This document shows, piece after piece, positions 9,361-17,703 of a DNA stretch of 64,000 bases (the first letter of the stretch is position 1; every line of letters starts with the position of its first letter). The translations under genes were made by a program, and so were the position numbers. The notes beneath the pieces were generated by a model. It saw only the letters and a program-made list of their open reading frames with translations. It was not told where the DNA came from and did not search any database. Source of the stretch: Bacteroides sp. Marseille-P3684. GTDB lineage: Bacteria; Bacteroidota; Bacteroidia; Bacteroidales; Bacteroidaceae. The stretch lies in contig NZ_LT985808.1 in assembly GCF_900291465.1 (NCBI RefSeq), forward strand, positions 1,706,408 to 1,770,407, written 5' to 3'.

Positions 9361-9906
9361 ATTTGTCAACTTGTCAAACGAAGGCGCTGAGAAGGCCCTT
9401 CGTTGCACCCGACGACGGGAGAGTGCGCAGAAAGGATATTCTCAGGCGATTCGCAAAATGCAGATGGATGCAATTTGCACCGGAAAGAGATGCTTTTGTT
9501 GCCGCCAGAGCGGATTGGATATCCGCAGGAAGGGTGAAGGTGGAAAATACCGCTCAAAAGAATAGTTTGCAAAAGTGTGTCCCGGCATACAAACTGGAGG
9601 TGAATGAAGATAAATAAATGTATCCAAATCGTAAAACAAGCGTTTCGCCTTCCGATAATTGGACTTCGACGGATGAAACAATATTGTTTGGGTCGTCAAA
9701 CAATATTGTTTCACGTGCCAAACACAAGTGTTTGCCGAGTCAAACAATATTGTTTCGTGGTATAAATATTCGTCTTTGCCCTTGTTTTGGAATAAGTATG
9801 CGGTTTGGCTTGCATGAATATTCTTAAAAAAGCCTGCTTTGACCATTTTTGCAGAAATGTGCGTTAGCCGGAAAGGTCCTTTTCTCGGATTCTGTCAAGG
9901 AAATCG
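9361..9906 (+). repeat. Long intergenic repeat, copy A, with 22-bp-phased dyad array
   Basis: First of three related copies (others about 34431-34985 and, inverted, about 46425-46950). Shared blocks in order: TTTGTCAA..TTGTCAAACGAA at the left end; TTCTCAGGCGATTCGC then AAAATGCAGATGGATGCA (9439-9472); a CAAAAGTGTG and CATACAAACTGGAGGTGAA block near 9570-9605; the dyad array (9632-9755); CGTGGTATAAATATTCGTC; an ATTCTTAAAA block near 9825; and GCGTTAGCCGG at 9861. The distance from left end to GCGTTAGC is about 500 bp in all three copies. Open frames here are not conserved as protein between copies, so the element appears non-coding. Confidence 0.85.
9632..9755 (+). repeat. 22-bp-phased palindrome array in copy A
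   Basis: Six 14-bp units start at 9632, 9654, 9676, 9698, 9720 and 9742, exactly 22 bp apart, each followed by an 8-bp spacer. Units 3, 4 and 6 are the perfect dyad AAACAATATTGTTT. Unit 5 is AAACACAAGTGTTT, unit 1 the related TAAAACAAGCGTTT, and unit 2 is degenerate (GATAATTGGACTTC). Spacers such as GGGTCGTC, CACGTGCC and GCCGAGTC differ from each other. Perfect dyads without a loop are poor RNA hairpins but suit dimeric DNA-binding proteins. A 22-bp period puts every unit on nearly the same helix face. Confidence 0.9.
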
Positions 9907-10465
9907 GGAAAAGAGTGTGCAGAATGACAGATTATGGGGTAGGCTCTGCTGGGCAGGCGATGAACCGGATCTGTTTCGTCGACGACGTGGGGACGCTTTG
10001 TTTTTTATCGGAAGTCCGGTGGGCATGACAATAAGTTCGTAGTAATAAATTTGTATAGAAATGGGTAGAGCGCAAGAACTTCGATAGTTTTTGGTGGTTT
10101 TTCCGTCTTAATGGTAATCAGGAAATGGCTATTTGAAAGAGAAGGCAAAGGAAGAGAAAATGCACCTTTTTTCAGGAAAAATTCGACTTTAACATTAAAA
10201 TCAGATTGTTATCTCTTTCTTTTTCCCCTTCGGCGGTTGTATGTCCATATTTTTTGTTCGTTGGTTGGGCAGGGAGCCTGTCAATCTTGCCCGGTTGGCG
10301 ATGTCCTAAAATTACGTATCCTTTCAATTTGTTTGTTTACAGTGGGTTGATACAGTTCTGAATAGATGTCTGACGAGCCGGATGTGAACGAATATCGTCA
10401 CCAGCCCCTGTCAGCTTGCCAATTGGATGCATGTCAGTGGCATCTTGGGGGGATAAAGGTGAAGA
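9907..10465. other. Intergenic stretch before the double-thioredoxin gene
   Basis: About 560 bp with several T-rich runs and no supported gene or hairpin terminator. The promoter of the downstream operon presumably lies here, but I see no clear TAnnTTTG element. Confidence 0.4.
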
Positions 10466-12547
10466 ATGTATCACCGGATTTATGGCGATGCCGTGAAGGC
10501 AGATGTGAAGATGAACTATGTATATTCCTTCGAAGAGGCGTTGAAGCGTTCGAAGCAGGAAGGGAAGCCGATCTTCTTCAATTGTTTTGCCGATTGGGCA
10601 GTTCCCTGCCACACGATGAATCAGGTGGTGTTCAGCGACGCGAAGTTCTGCGATTACATGAACAAGCATTTCGTGAACCTCTTCCTGGATGTGACGAGAA
10701 GCGAAGAAGGCAAGGCGCTGGCACAACAATATAAGGTGGAGACTTTCGCCCAATACCTGGTCCTGAATGAGAAGGGAGAGGTGCTGTTGCGTATCCTGGG
10801 AGGCAAGAAGCTGCCCGAGTTCCAGGAAGCCGTAGCGCTGGCTCTGAGCGACAAGACCTCGTTGCTGGGAACGGAAGCGAAATACAACACGGGTAAGTAT
10901 AACAAGAAGGACTTGCTGAACTACCTCAATGCGCTGAGCCTGGCTCAGGACGAACGTTACGCTTCCGTGGCAAAGGTCTACCTGGGTATGCTCCCTGAGA
11001 AAGAGTATGCCAGGAAGGAGAACTGGGACGTCATCAGACAGTCGGTGGTGGACCGTTACTCGGACCTGTACAGCTACCTGGTGGCACACCGCAGCGACTT
11101 CGTGAAGAGCGTGGGCGAGAGAACAGTGAACACGTTGCTGGAGCGTTTGTACATCCCCGACCTGATGGACTACGCTTGCGGCAAGAAGGAATACGATGCC
11201 GGTCAGCTGCTGGCGTTGTCTACTGACATGCAGAAGGCGGAGATACCCGACGCGTCGATGTGCTACTTGCTGTACGACATCGCCAAGTTGCGCGGCACCA
11301 GGAAGTATCCGGAGCTGATAGAGCTGATGAAGACCCGCGGACGTGAGCTGGAGGGAAGACGACTGCCTGTCGAACTTTCCTTCGAATTCCCGGAGTTGTC
11401 GAAGAGCGAACGGGAGCTCATCGGTGGTTTCCTGAAGGAAGAGGCAGGACGTGAGAGCGAAGGCAGCAACTCGAAGAAGTACCTTTCCGCCCTTGCCCAG
11501 CACATCCTCGTCGGTCAGGAGGCGGGCATCTCCTTCGATGTCCATACGTTTGCCGAGGCGATGGAGAAGGCAAAGGCTGAAAACAAGCTGGTGTTCATGG
11601 ATTGCTACACGACGTGGTGTGGTCCTTGCCGCATGATGGCAGCCCAGGTCTTCACGCAGCAGAAGGTAGGAGACTACTTCAACGAGCACTTTGTAAGCCT
11701 CAAGATGGACATGGAGAAAGGGGAAGGCATCACACTGGGCAAGAAGTACGGAGTGACAGCTTATCCGACCATGCTGATTCTGGACACGCAGGGAAATGTC
11801 ATGCATACCATGGTGGGCTCCCGCAGTGCCGAAGAGCTGATTAAGGAAGCCCGTGAGCACTCGGACCCCACCAAGGGATACGCCGTGAGCAAGGCTGCCT
11901 ATGAAGCCGGAGAGCGTACACCGGATGCGATAGCCAACTATATCACGGCGTTGGTTTCCGCGAAGGAACTCACTGCCCTGCAGGGAGACAGCCTGGCAAC
12001 AACCTACCTGGACGGTTGGGACGATGCGAAGTTCTGCGATGCTTCCTCCTGGCCTCTGTTGGAGGCGGCTGTTGTCAATCCGCAGGGGAAGGCTTTCAGC
12101 CGGTTGCTGAAGCTGCACGACGGACTGACCAAGGCGGTGCCCGCAGAGAAGGTGAACAAGAAGATCGAACGTGTCTGCTTCCCCGTCGTCCTGGACTACC
12201 TGCAGCACAAGACGGAGAAGGATGCCGTGCTCCGACTCCTGGAGCCGTTGAAGCAGGGCATCTATCCTGCCGAATATACGTTGGTGCTGATTGAGGACCT
12301 GTTGCAACGGGAGAATGTGGACGATGTGCTGGCATTCTACCGTCAACGGGTACAGGGCATGCAGAACCCGCAGGACCAGCTGAACATGGACTCCCTGCTT
12401 CCCTACTTCCTGGAGAAGGCAACGGAGGCCCAGAAGGCGAAGTTTGTGGAGTACATGACAGACCGGGCAAAGAACTGCGACAAGCGGGCTGCCAGGAAGT
12501 ATGCCGTGCTGCTCGAAGTAATCAAACAAGGTGGTTACAAAGGATAA
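10466..12547 (+). CDS. Double thioredoxin-fold protein
   Basis: A 693-residue protein with two thioredoxin-like domains of the Thioredoxin_7/DUF255 type. The first (about residues 20-125) has a degenerate active site, WAVPC at 44-48, lacking the first cysteine. The second (about 355-470) has an intact WCGPC at 384-388. Helical, TPR-like sequence fills 130-350 and 480-693. The start at 10466 is the first in-frame ATG after a TGA; another ATG lies at 10511. No signal peptide is visible from either start, unusual because relatives in this order, including the thioredoxin protein at 53100-54314, carry one. A cytoplasmic role or a sequence change that removed the leader are both possible. It is 4 bp from the protease gene downstream and likely co-transcribed. 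Confidence 0.8.
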   Translation: MYHRIYGDAVKADVKMNYVYSFEEALKRSKQEGKPIFFNCFADWAVPCHTMNQVVFSDAKFCDYMNKHFVNLFLDVTRSEEGKALAQQYKVETFAQYLVLNEKGEVLLRILGGKKLPEFQEAVALALSDKTSLLGTEAKYNTGKYNKKDLLNYLNALSLAQDERYASVAKVYLGMLPEKEYARKENWDVIRQSVVDRYSDLYSYLVAHRSDFVKSVGERTVNTLLERLYIPDLMDYACGKKEYDAGQLLALSTDMQKAEIPDASMCYLLYDIAKLRGTRKYPELIELMKTRGRELEGRRLPVELSFEFPELSKSERELIGGFLKEEAGRESEGSNSKKYLSALAQHILVGQEAGISFDVHTFAEAMEKAKAENKLVFMDCYTTWCGPCRMMAAQVFTQQKVGDYFNEHFVSLKMDMEKGEGITLGKKYGVTAYPTMLILDTQGNVMHTMVGSRSAEELIKEAREHSDPTKGYAVSKAAYEAGERTPDAIANYITALVSAKELTALQGDSLATTYLDGWDDAKFCDASSWPLLEAAVVNPQGKAFSRLLKLHDGLTKAVPAEKVNKKIERVCFPVVLDYLQHKTEKDAVLRLLEPLKQGIYPAEYTLVLIEDLLQRENVDDVLAFYRQRVQGMQNPQDQLNMDSLLPYFLEKATEAQKAKFVEYMTDRAKNCDKRAARKYAVLLEVIKQGGYKG

Positions 12548-12551
12548 CGGG

Positions 12552-13715
12552 ATGAAACGTTTCTGGCTGTTGTTCTTACTGCCTTTGTGCATTTGGTGCA
12601 GCCCTTCCAAGGGGCTTACACAGGAATCCGGACGCTTCCGCATCCGGATTCCTTATTTGGAAGAGAATGGGAAGTTGATTGTCACAGCCTTTGTCAATGG
12701 CGTACCGGGACGCTTCATCGTGGACACCGGAGCTCCCTGCTGCGTCTCTCACTCCTTTGCGGAGAAGGCGGGCATACGTGATGAAGGCAGGACGGCACAG
12801 GGCGTGGACTCCAATGGAGCCGCGGTCTCGACTTCTGTGGTCAACATTCCTTCGCTCAAGCTGGACTCTGTCTTCACCTTTACCCGTCTGCAGGCGATGA
12901 AGTGGGCGGAAGGGGACATGCTGGAGAACCTGCATATCGACGGAGTTATCGGCTACAACCTGCTGAAGCAGGGTATTCTCAAACTGGATGCCCGGACAGG
13001 CTCGATGACGTTTACCAACTATGACGGCGGCTTGGGAATAGATTACACCCGGGCAATCCCCATGTTGCCGGATTCCTACCTGACCCTGCTGCGTGTACAG
13101 CTGAAGGACGGTGCCTGCGACACGGTGATGTTTGACTCCGGTGCCAAGTCGTTCTACGAACTCTCCATGAAGAGCTTCTCCAACCTGCGGACGGCGGGTA
13201 AGGCGCTGGAGGTGAAGGGAGCGGGACAGGGAGTCCTGTCGTTGGGAGCTGCGGGGCTGGAAGGCAAATCGCAGAAGTACCGGGTGGTCATCCCTCAATT
13301 CAGGTTGGGCAACTTCCTCTTTGAGGAGGTGACGTCCGTCACGACGGATGCTGTCGACTCGCGCATAGGCTCTGACCTCCTGCGCTATGGTACGGTTATC
13401 GCGGATTACAGGAGCAATGTCTTCTACTTCATCCCTTACGACAACAGGAAGAAGCTCAACCTGTATGAGAAGGATTGGGATGTCGTCATCACCGTGATGG
13501 ACGACCATCTCTGTGCCGGACTGGTCTGGGACTATGCCGGGCTGCCGTTGCACGGCGGTGAACGGATTGTGGCGGTGAACGGAGTCCGTTATGACAAGGT
13601 GGACTTGTACGAGGCAATAACCAAGGGACTGATTCACCTGCCGGGGGACAAGGCGCGTATTGTCTATATCGGTGAGGACGGGAAGGAGCATGAAGTGACT
13701 ATCCGCAAACGTTGA
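12552..13715 (+). CDS. Retropepsin-like aspartyl protease with C-terminal PDZ-like domain
   Basis: A 387-residue protein. I choose ATG 12552 because it gives a typical leader (MKRFWLLFLLPLCIWCSPSKG) with a possible lipid-anchor Cys16. Upstream in-frame codons would overlap the previous gene. Two aspartyl-protease signatures are present: VDTGA with Asp58 and FDSGA with Asp195, so one chain probably supplies both lobes. The C-terminal part (about 315-387), with LHGGERIVAVNGV and GDKARIVYI, resembles a PDZ domain. Such proteins are common in Bacteroidetes and mostly uncharacterised. Pairing with a thioredoxin-fold protein suggests joint work on envelope proteins, as inference. Confidence 0.8.
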   Translation: MKRFWLLFLLPLCIWCSPSKGLTQESGRFRIRIPYLEENGKLIVTAFVNGVPGRFIVDTGAPCCVSHSFAEKAGIRDEGRTAQGVDSNGAAVSTSVVNIPSLKLDSVFTFTRLQAMKWAEGDMLENLHIDGVIGYNLLKQGILKLDARTGSMTFTNYDGGLGIDYTRAIPMLPDSYLTLLRVQLKDGACDTVMFDSGAKSFYELSMKSFSNLRTAGKALEVKGAGQGVLSLGAAGLEGKSQKYRVVIPQFRLGNFLFEEVTSVTTDAVDSRIGSDLLRYGTVIADYRSNVFYFIPYDNRKKLNLYEKDWDVVITVMDDHLCAGLVWDYAGLPLHGGERIVAVNGVRYDKVDLYEAITKGLIHLPGDKARIVYIGEDGKEHEVTIRKR

Positions 13716-13800
13716 CTTCGCTGCCTGTATGCATCGTGTTCCGGACAGGTTGCGCTGAAATAAGTCGCGCATTCATGGCCTGTCGTCGCTGGAAAAGGGC

Positions 13801-13808
13801 TATCTTTG
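13801..13808 (+). promoter_or_regulatory. Putative -7 element for the pabB-pabC-tex genes
   Basis: TATCTTTG, a match to TAnnTTTG, 33 bp upstream of the pabB-like start. The -33 region is not a clear match. Confidence 0.45.
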
Positions 13809-13840
13809 CCCCTTCGTGAACCAGAAAACTCTTGGGAGAT

Positions 13841-14839
13841 ATGAAGAAACAGTTGACGTTTTGTTCGAAGGATGAGGCTGTCCGGCGAATGAATGAATGG
13901 GGTGCGGTCCGGCGACCCTTCCTCTTTGTGGTTGACTATAAGCAGGAAAGGGTGTTGCTCGAAGAGCTGGGGACGGTCGATCCCTCCCTTTGCCGGTACA
14001 ACTTCAACGGAGTGACGAATGTCGATGCTTCGGTGTCCGTTCCCGTGACGGAGACGGTCCGCTGGCAGACGTTCCCCGAGACCGAGGCGGAATATGCTGC
14101 CGCTTTCGAGGTCGTACACCGCCATCTGCTGGCAGGGAACAGCTTCCTGACGAACCTGACGCGGCGCGTCCCCGTCGAGACCAACCTTTCGCTGGAGGAG
14201 CTTTTCCACCGTTCGCGGGCACCCTACCGGCTGTGGCTGCGTGACCGCTTCACCTGTTTCTCCCCGGAGATTTTCGTACGCATCCGTCAGGGGCACATCT
14301 ATGCCTACCCCATGAAGGGGACCATCGACGCTGAGCTGCCCGATGCACGTCGTCGGCTGTTCGAGGACGGGAAGGAGGCTGCCGAACATGCCACCATCGT
14401 GGACCTGCTGCGCAATGACCTGAGCATGCATGCCATCGGGGTGACCGTCTGTCGCTACCGCTATTTTGACCTTCTGCAGACCAACCGCGGGGCACTCTGG
14501 CAGACCAGCTCGGAGATTGGCGGACGGTTGCCCGACGACTACCGTTCCCAGCTGGGGACGCTGCTCTTCGACCTGCTTCCGGCAGGTTCCATCACGGGAG
14601 CGCCCAAGCCGAAGACCTGCGCCATCATTGCCGAGGCGGAAGGATACGAACGGGGGTTCTATACGGGCGTTGCCGGCGTGTTCGACGGCGACAACCTGGA
14701 CAGCTGTGTGCTCATCCGCTTTGTGGAGCAGGAGGGCGGACGGCTGTGGTTCAAGGCGGGAGGCGGCATCACCTACCGCAGCGACGTACACAGTGAATAC
14801 GAAGAAGTAATACAGAAAGTATATGTGCCAATTTATTGA
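13841..14839 (+). CDS. pabB: Aminodeoxychorismate synthase component I-like (chorismate-binding)
   Basis: A 332-residue chorismate-binding enzyme, shorter than E. coli PabB (about 450 residues) and typical of the compact Bacteroidetes form. Visible motifs are SFLTNLTRR, the lysine motif PMKGTIDA, DLLRNDLS, and SITGAPKPKT with FYTGVAGVFD in the C-terminal half. The family converts chorismate and ammonia to 4-amino-4-deoxychorismate for folate. ATG 13841 (MKKQLTF) is preferred to the TTG three codons earlier. Its end overlaps the aminotransferase-lyase gene by 17 bp, so the two are translated together. No glutamine amidotransferase partner (PabA) is present in the window. Confidence 0.88.
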   Translation: MKKQLTFCSKDEAVRRMNEWGAVRRPFLFVVDYKQERVLLEELGTVDPSLCRYNFNGVTNVDASVSVPVTETVRWQTFPETEAEYAAAFEVVHRHLLAGNSFLTNLTRRVPVETNLSLEELFHRSRAPYRLWLRDRFTCFSPEIFVRIRQGHIYAYPMKGTIDAELPDARRRLFEDGKEAAEHATIVDLLRNDLSMHAIGVTVCRYRYFDLLQTNRGALWQTSSEIGGRLPDDYRSQLGTLLFDLLPAGSITGAPKPKTCAIIAEAEGYERGFYTGVAGVFDGDNLDSCVLIRFVEQEGGRLWFKAGGGITYRSDVHSEYEEVIQKVYVPIY

Positions 14840-15428
14840 ATCCATACGGGTGGAGGGCGGACTCCCCCGTCTGCTCTTCTACCACGAAGAGCGCATGAAC
14901 CGCACGCGTTCCCTCTTCTTTCCCGGAGCACCTGCCTTGCGCCTGGCAGACTATCTGCCCGAGGACATCGACGGACCGGGCGTGATGAAGTGGCGGCTGG
15001 TCTACGGACGTGACGGGGTGACGGAGTGCACCTGCACGCCCTATCGCCTGCGCCCCGTCTCCTCGCTCCGCCTTGTCGAGGCGGACAAGGTGGACTACGC
15101 CTATAAGTTCCTCGACCGTTCGGCACTGGAGCGATGCTTCGCCCGGCGTGGTGACGCCGACGATGTGCTCCTGGTGCGCGACGGACTGCTCACCGACACC
15201 TCAATCGCCAACATCGCCCTGTATGACGGACGGCAATGGTGCACGCCCGCCCATCCGTTGCTCTGCGGCGTGAAGCGGCGGTCGCTGCTGGAAAGCCGCA
15301 TCATCACCGAGCGCGACATCCGGGCAGAGGAGCTGGGCAGGTATTCCCTCGTGCGGGTCTTCAATGCCCTCATCGACTGGGGCGAAGTGGAACTGCCCGT
15401 CTCTGCCATCCGCATGCCGGCATCCTGA
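14823..15428 (+). CDS. pabC: Aminodeoxychorismate lyase-like class IV PLP enzyme
   Basis: A 201-residue class IV aminotransferase-fold protein. It overlaps the pabB-like gene, and neighbouring pabB and pabC supply consecutive steps from chorismate to 4-aminobenzoate. Supporting segments are LLFYHEERMNRTR at the N-terminus, VDYAYKFLDR (candidate PLP lysine), DDVLLVRDGLLTDTSIANIA (the usual E/D-G-x-xT-S-NI pattern) and CGVKRRSLL. It is shorter than most PabC proteins (about 270), like the reduced versions found in Bacteroidetes. A D-amino-acid or branched-chain aminotransferase is less likely given the context. Confidence 0.85.
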   Translation: MCQFIESIRVEGGLPRLLFYHEERMNRTRSLFFPGAPALRLADYLPEDIDGPGVMKWRLVYGRDGVTECTCTPYRLRPVSSLRLVEADKVDYAYKFLDRSALERCFARRGDADDVLLVRDGLLTDTSIANIALYDGRQWCTPAHPLLCGVKRRSLLESRIITERDIRAEELGRYSLVRVFNALIDWGEVELPVSAIRMPAS

Positions 15429-15484
15429 GACACACGAACCCCGACACACAAACACCATCATCCGACTACTATCAACCGATTCAC

Positions 15485-17629
15485 ATGCAAGAACCATTCA
15501 TACCTATTATAGAGAAGGCACTCGGGCTGGCAGCCTGGCAGGTGCGTGGTACGTTGAAGCTCCTCGACGAGGGAGCAACCATCCCTTTTATCAGCCGTTA
15601 CCGGAAGGAGGCGACCGGCACACTCGACGAAGTGAAGGTGGGCGAGGTGGCAGACTGGAACGAGCGTCTCAAGGAGATTGCCCGGCGGAAGACGACCATC
15701 CTCAACACCATCGGCGAGCAGGGCAAGCTGACCGACGAACTGCGCGCACGCATTGAGGGCAGCTGGGACGCGACGGAGCTGGAGGACCTCTATCTGCCCT
15801 ATAAGCCCAAGCGCAAGACACGTGCCGAGGCGGCGCGTCAGAAAGGACTGGAACCGCTCGCCGTCCTGCTGATGATGCAGCGCGAGCCTCACCTGGACCA
15901 GCGTCTGCGGACGTTCGTGAAGGGAGAGGTGAAGGATGCCGACGAGGCGTTGAAGGGCGCACGGGACATCCTTGCCGAACAGGTGAGCGAGGACGAGCAG
16001 GCACGCGCCATCGTGCGTTCGCAGTTTGCCCGTCGTGCCCTGATAACCGCAAAGGTCGTCAAGGGCAAGGAGGCGGAGGCGGTGAAGTACCGCGACTACT
16101 TCGAGTTCAGTGAACCATTGAAACGTTGCTCCTCACACCGGTTGCTTGCCATCCGTCGGGGAGAGGCGGAAGGCTTCCTGCGGGTCAGCATCGTGCCGGG
16201 GGATATCGACGACGAGGCTTCCGTCCTGCAACGGCTCGACCGACGCTTCGTCCGGGCACGCAACGCCTGTGGCGAGCAGGTGGCGGAGGCGGTGGCGGAT
16301 GCCTACAAACGGCTGTTGAGGCCTTCCATCGAGACCGAGTTTGCCGCCGACAGCAAGCAGCGTGCCGATGCCGAAGCCATCCGTGTGTTTGCCACGAACC
16401 TGCGCCAGCTGTTGCTCGCTCCGCCCTTGGGGCAGAAGCGCGTGATGGGTATCGACCCCGGCTACCGGACGGGTTGTAAGGTCGTGTGCCTGGACGCACA
16501 GGGCAACCTGCTGCACAACGAGACCATCTATCCGCATCCGCCGCGCAACGAGCGTTCACAGGCGGCACGCAAGCTGACGGCGCTGGTGGAGCAGTACGGT
16601 GTCGAGGCGATTGCCGTCGGCAACGGGACAGCCAGCCGCGAGACGGAGGACTTCGTGACCAACCTGTCCTATCCTCACGCCGTGCAGGCATTCGTGGTGA
16701 GCGAGGACGGGGCGTCGGTCTATTCGGCTTCGAAGACGGCGCGGGAGGAGTTCCCCGACTATGACGTCACCGTCCGTGGGGCGGTCTCCATCGGACGTCG
16801 GCTGATGGACCCCCTGGCAGAGCTGGTGAAGATTGACCCCAAGTCCATCGGGGTGGGACAGTACCAGCATGATGTCGACCAGACGGCACTGAAAAAGGCG
16901 CTCGACCAGACGGTGGAGAACTGCGTCAACCTCGTGGGTGTGAATGTGAACACGGCGAGCAGGCACCTGCTGACCTATGTCTCCGGACTGGGACCGCAGC
17001 TGGCGCAGAACATCGTGGACTATCGTGCCGAGCACGGGGCGTTCGCTTCCCGGCGCGACCTGATGAAAGTGCCCCGCATGGGAGCGAAGGCATTCGAGCA
17101 GTGCGCGGGCTTCCTGCGCATCGCCGGAGGGACGAACCCGCTCGATAACACGGCGGTCCATCCGGAGAGCTATCCGCTGGTGGAGAAGATGGCGGCAGAC
17201 CTGCACTGCACCGTCGGCGAACTGATTGCCAGCAAGGAGCTGCGTGCCCGCATCCGTCCGGAAGACTATGTGACCGGGACCGTCGGACTGCCCACGCTGA
17301 CCGACATCCTGCAGGAGCTGGACAAACCCGGACGTGACCTGCGACAGACCATCCGGGTCTTCTCCTTCGACCCGAACGTGCGGACGCTGGCAGACCTGCA
17401 TGAGGGCATGGAGCTGCCCGGCATCGTGACGAACATCACCAACTTCGGCTGTTTCGTCAACATCGGCATCAAGGAGAACGGGCTGGTGCACCTCTCCCAG
17501 CTGGCCGATCGCTATGTGGCTGACCCGAACGAAGTGGTGCATCTCCACCAGCACGTGCGTGTCAAGGTCCTCTCGATTGATGCAGAGCGTAAACGTTTAT
17601 CGCTGACGATGGCGGGCGTGGAGCAATAA
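15485..17629 (+). CDS. tex: Tex-family transcription accessory protein (S1 RNA-binding)
   Basis: A 714-residue Tex protein. I start at ATG 15485 (MQEPFIPIIEKALGL), where homology to the Tex N-terminus begins; the longer open frame from 15236 overlaps pabC. Domains: helical Tex_N (about 1-190), a YqgF/RuvX-like fold starting at RVMGIDPGYRTG (about 320-450), helix-hairpin-helix repeats (LLTYVSGLGPQLAQNIV and MKVPRMGAKAFEQC), and a C-terminal S1 domain (about 640-710, PGIVTNITNFGCFVNIGI). Tex binds nucleic acid and is linked to transcription and RNA decay. It follows pabC by 56 bp and may share its transcript. Confidence 0.93.
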   Translation: MQEPFIPIIEKALGLAAWQVRGTLKLLDEGATIPFISRYRKEATGTLDEVKVGEVADWNERLKEIARRKTTILNTIGEQGKLTDELRARIEGSWDATELEDLYLPYKPKRKTRAEAARQKGLEPLAVLLMMQREPHLDQRLRTFVKGEVKDADEALKGARDILAEQVSEDEQARAIVRSQFARRALITAKVVKGKEAEAVKYRDYFEFSEPLKRCSSHRLLAIRRGEAEGFLRVSIVPGDIDDEASVLQRLDRRFVRARNACGEQVAEAVADAYKRLLRPSIETEFAADSKQRADAEAIRVFATNLRQLLLAPPLGQKRVMGIDPGYRTGCKVVCLDAQGNLLHNETIYPHPPRNERSQAARKLTALVEQYGVEAIAVGNGTASRETEDFVTNLSYPHAVQAFVVSEDGASVYSASKTAREEFPDYDVTVRGAVSIGRRLMDPLAELVKIDPKSIGVGQYQHDVDQTALKKALDQTVENCVNLVGVNVNTASRHLLTYVSGLGPQLAQNIVDYRAEHGAFASRRDLMKVPRMGAKAFEQCAGFLRIAGGTNPLDNTAVHPESYPLVEKMAADLHCTVGELIASKELRARIRPEDYVTGTVGLPTLTDILQELDKPGRDLRQTIRVFSFDPNVRTLADLHEGMELPGIVTNITNFGCFVNIGIKENGLVHLSQLADRYVADPNEVVHLHQHVRVKVLSIDAERKRLSLTMAGVEQ

Positions 17630-17645
17630 AGGACGATAAACTTGC

Positions 17646-17674
17646 TTGACACTCCGTAAAAGTATCTATCTTTG
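17646..17674 (+). promoter_or_regulatory. Bacteroidetes-type promoter of the membrane-HTH pair
   Basis: TTG (17646-17648) as a -33 element, an 18-bp spacer, and TATCTTTG (17667-17674) as a -7 element, 30 bp before the start at 17704. This separates the HTH pair from tex transcription. Confidence 0.6.
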
Positions 17675-17703
17675 CACATCCTATCTTAGAGAGGTGTGTA
17701 ATT

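Noticed and set aside
9240-9617. 125-codon plus-strand frame with a hydrophobic start
   Set aside because: It runs into repeat copy A. The matching region in copies B and C has no equivalent frame, so coding is not supported.
9442-9846. 134-codon minus-strand frame over the dyad array of copy A
   Set aside because: The array consists of dyads and spacers. The corresponding frame in copy C (46605-46934) aligns poorly as protein.
10337-12643. 768-codon open frame on the minus strand
   Set aside because: It lies antisense to the double-thioredoxin gene, whose product shows clear WCGPC and thioredoxin-fold motifs. The antisense product has no recognisable domain, so it is a by-product of GC-rich codon use.
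15236-15484. N-terminal extension of Tex in the open frame
   Set aside because: The extension overlaps pabC and is arginine- and proline-rich junk. Tex homology begins at the ATG at 15485.
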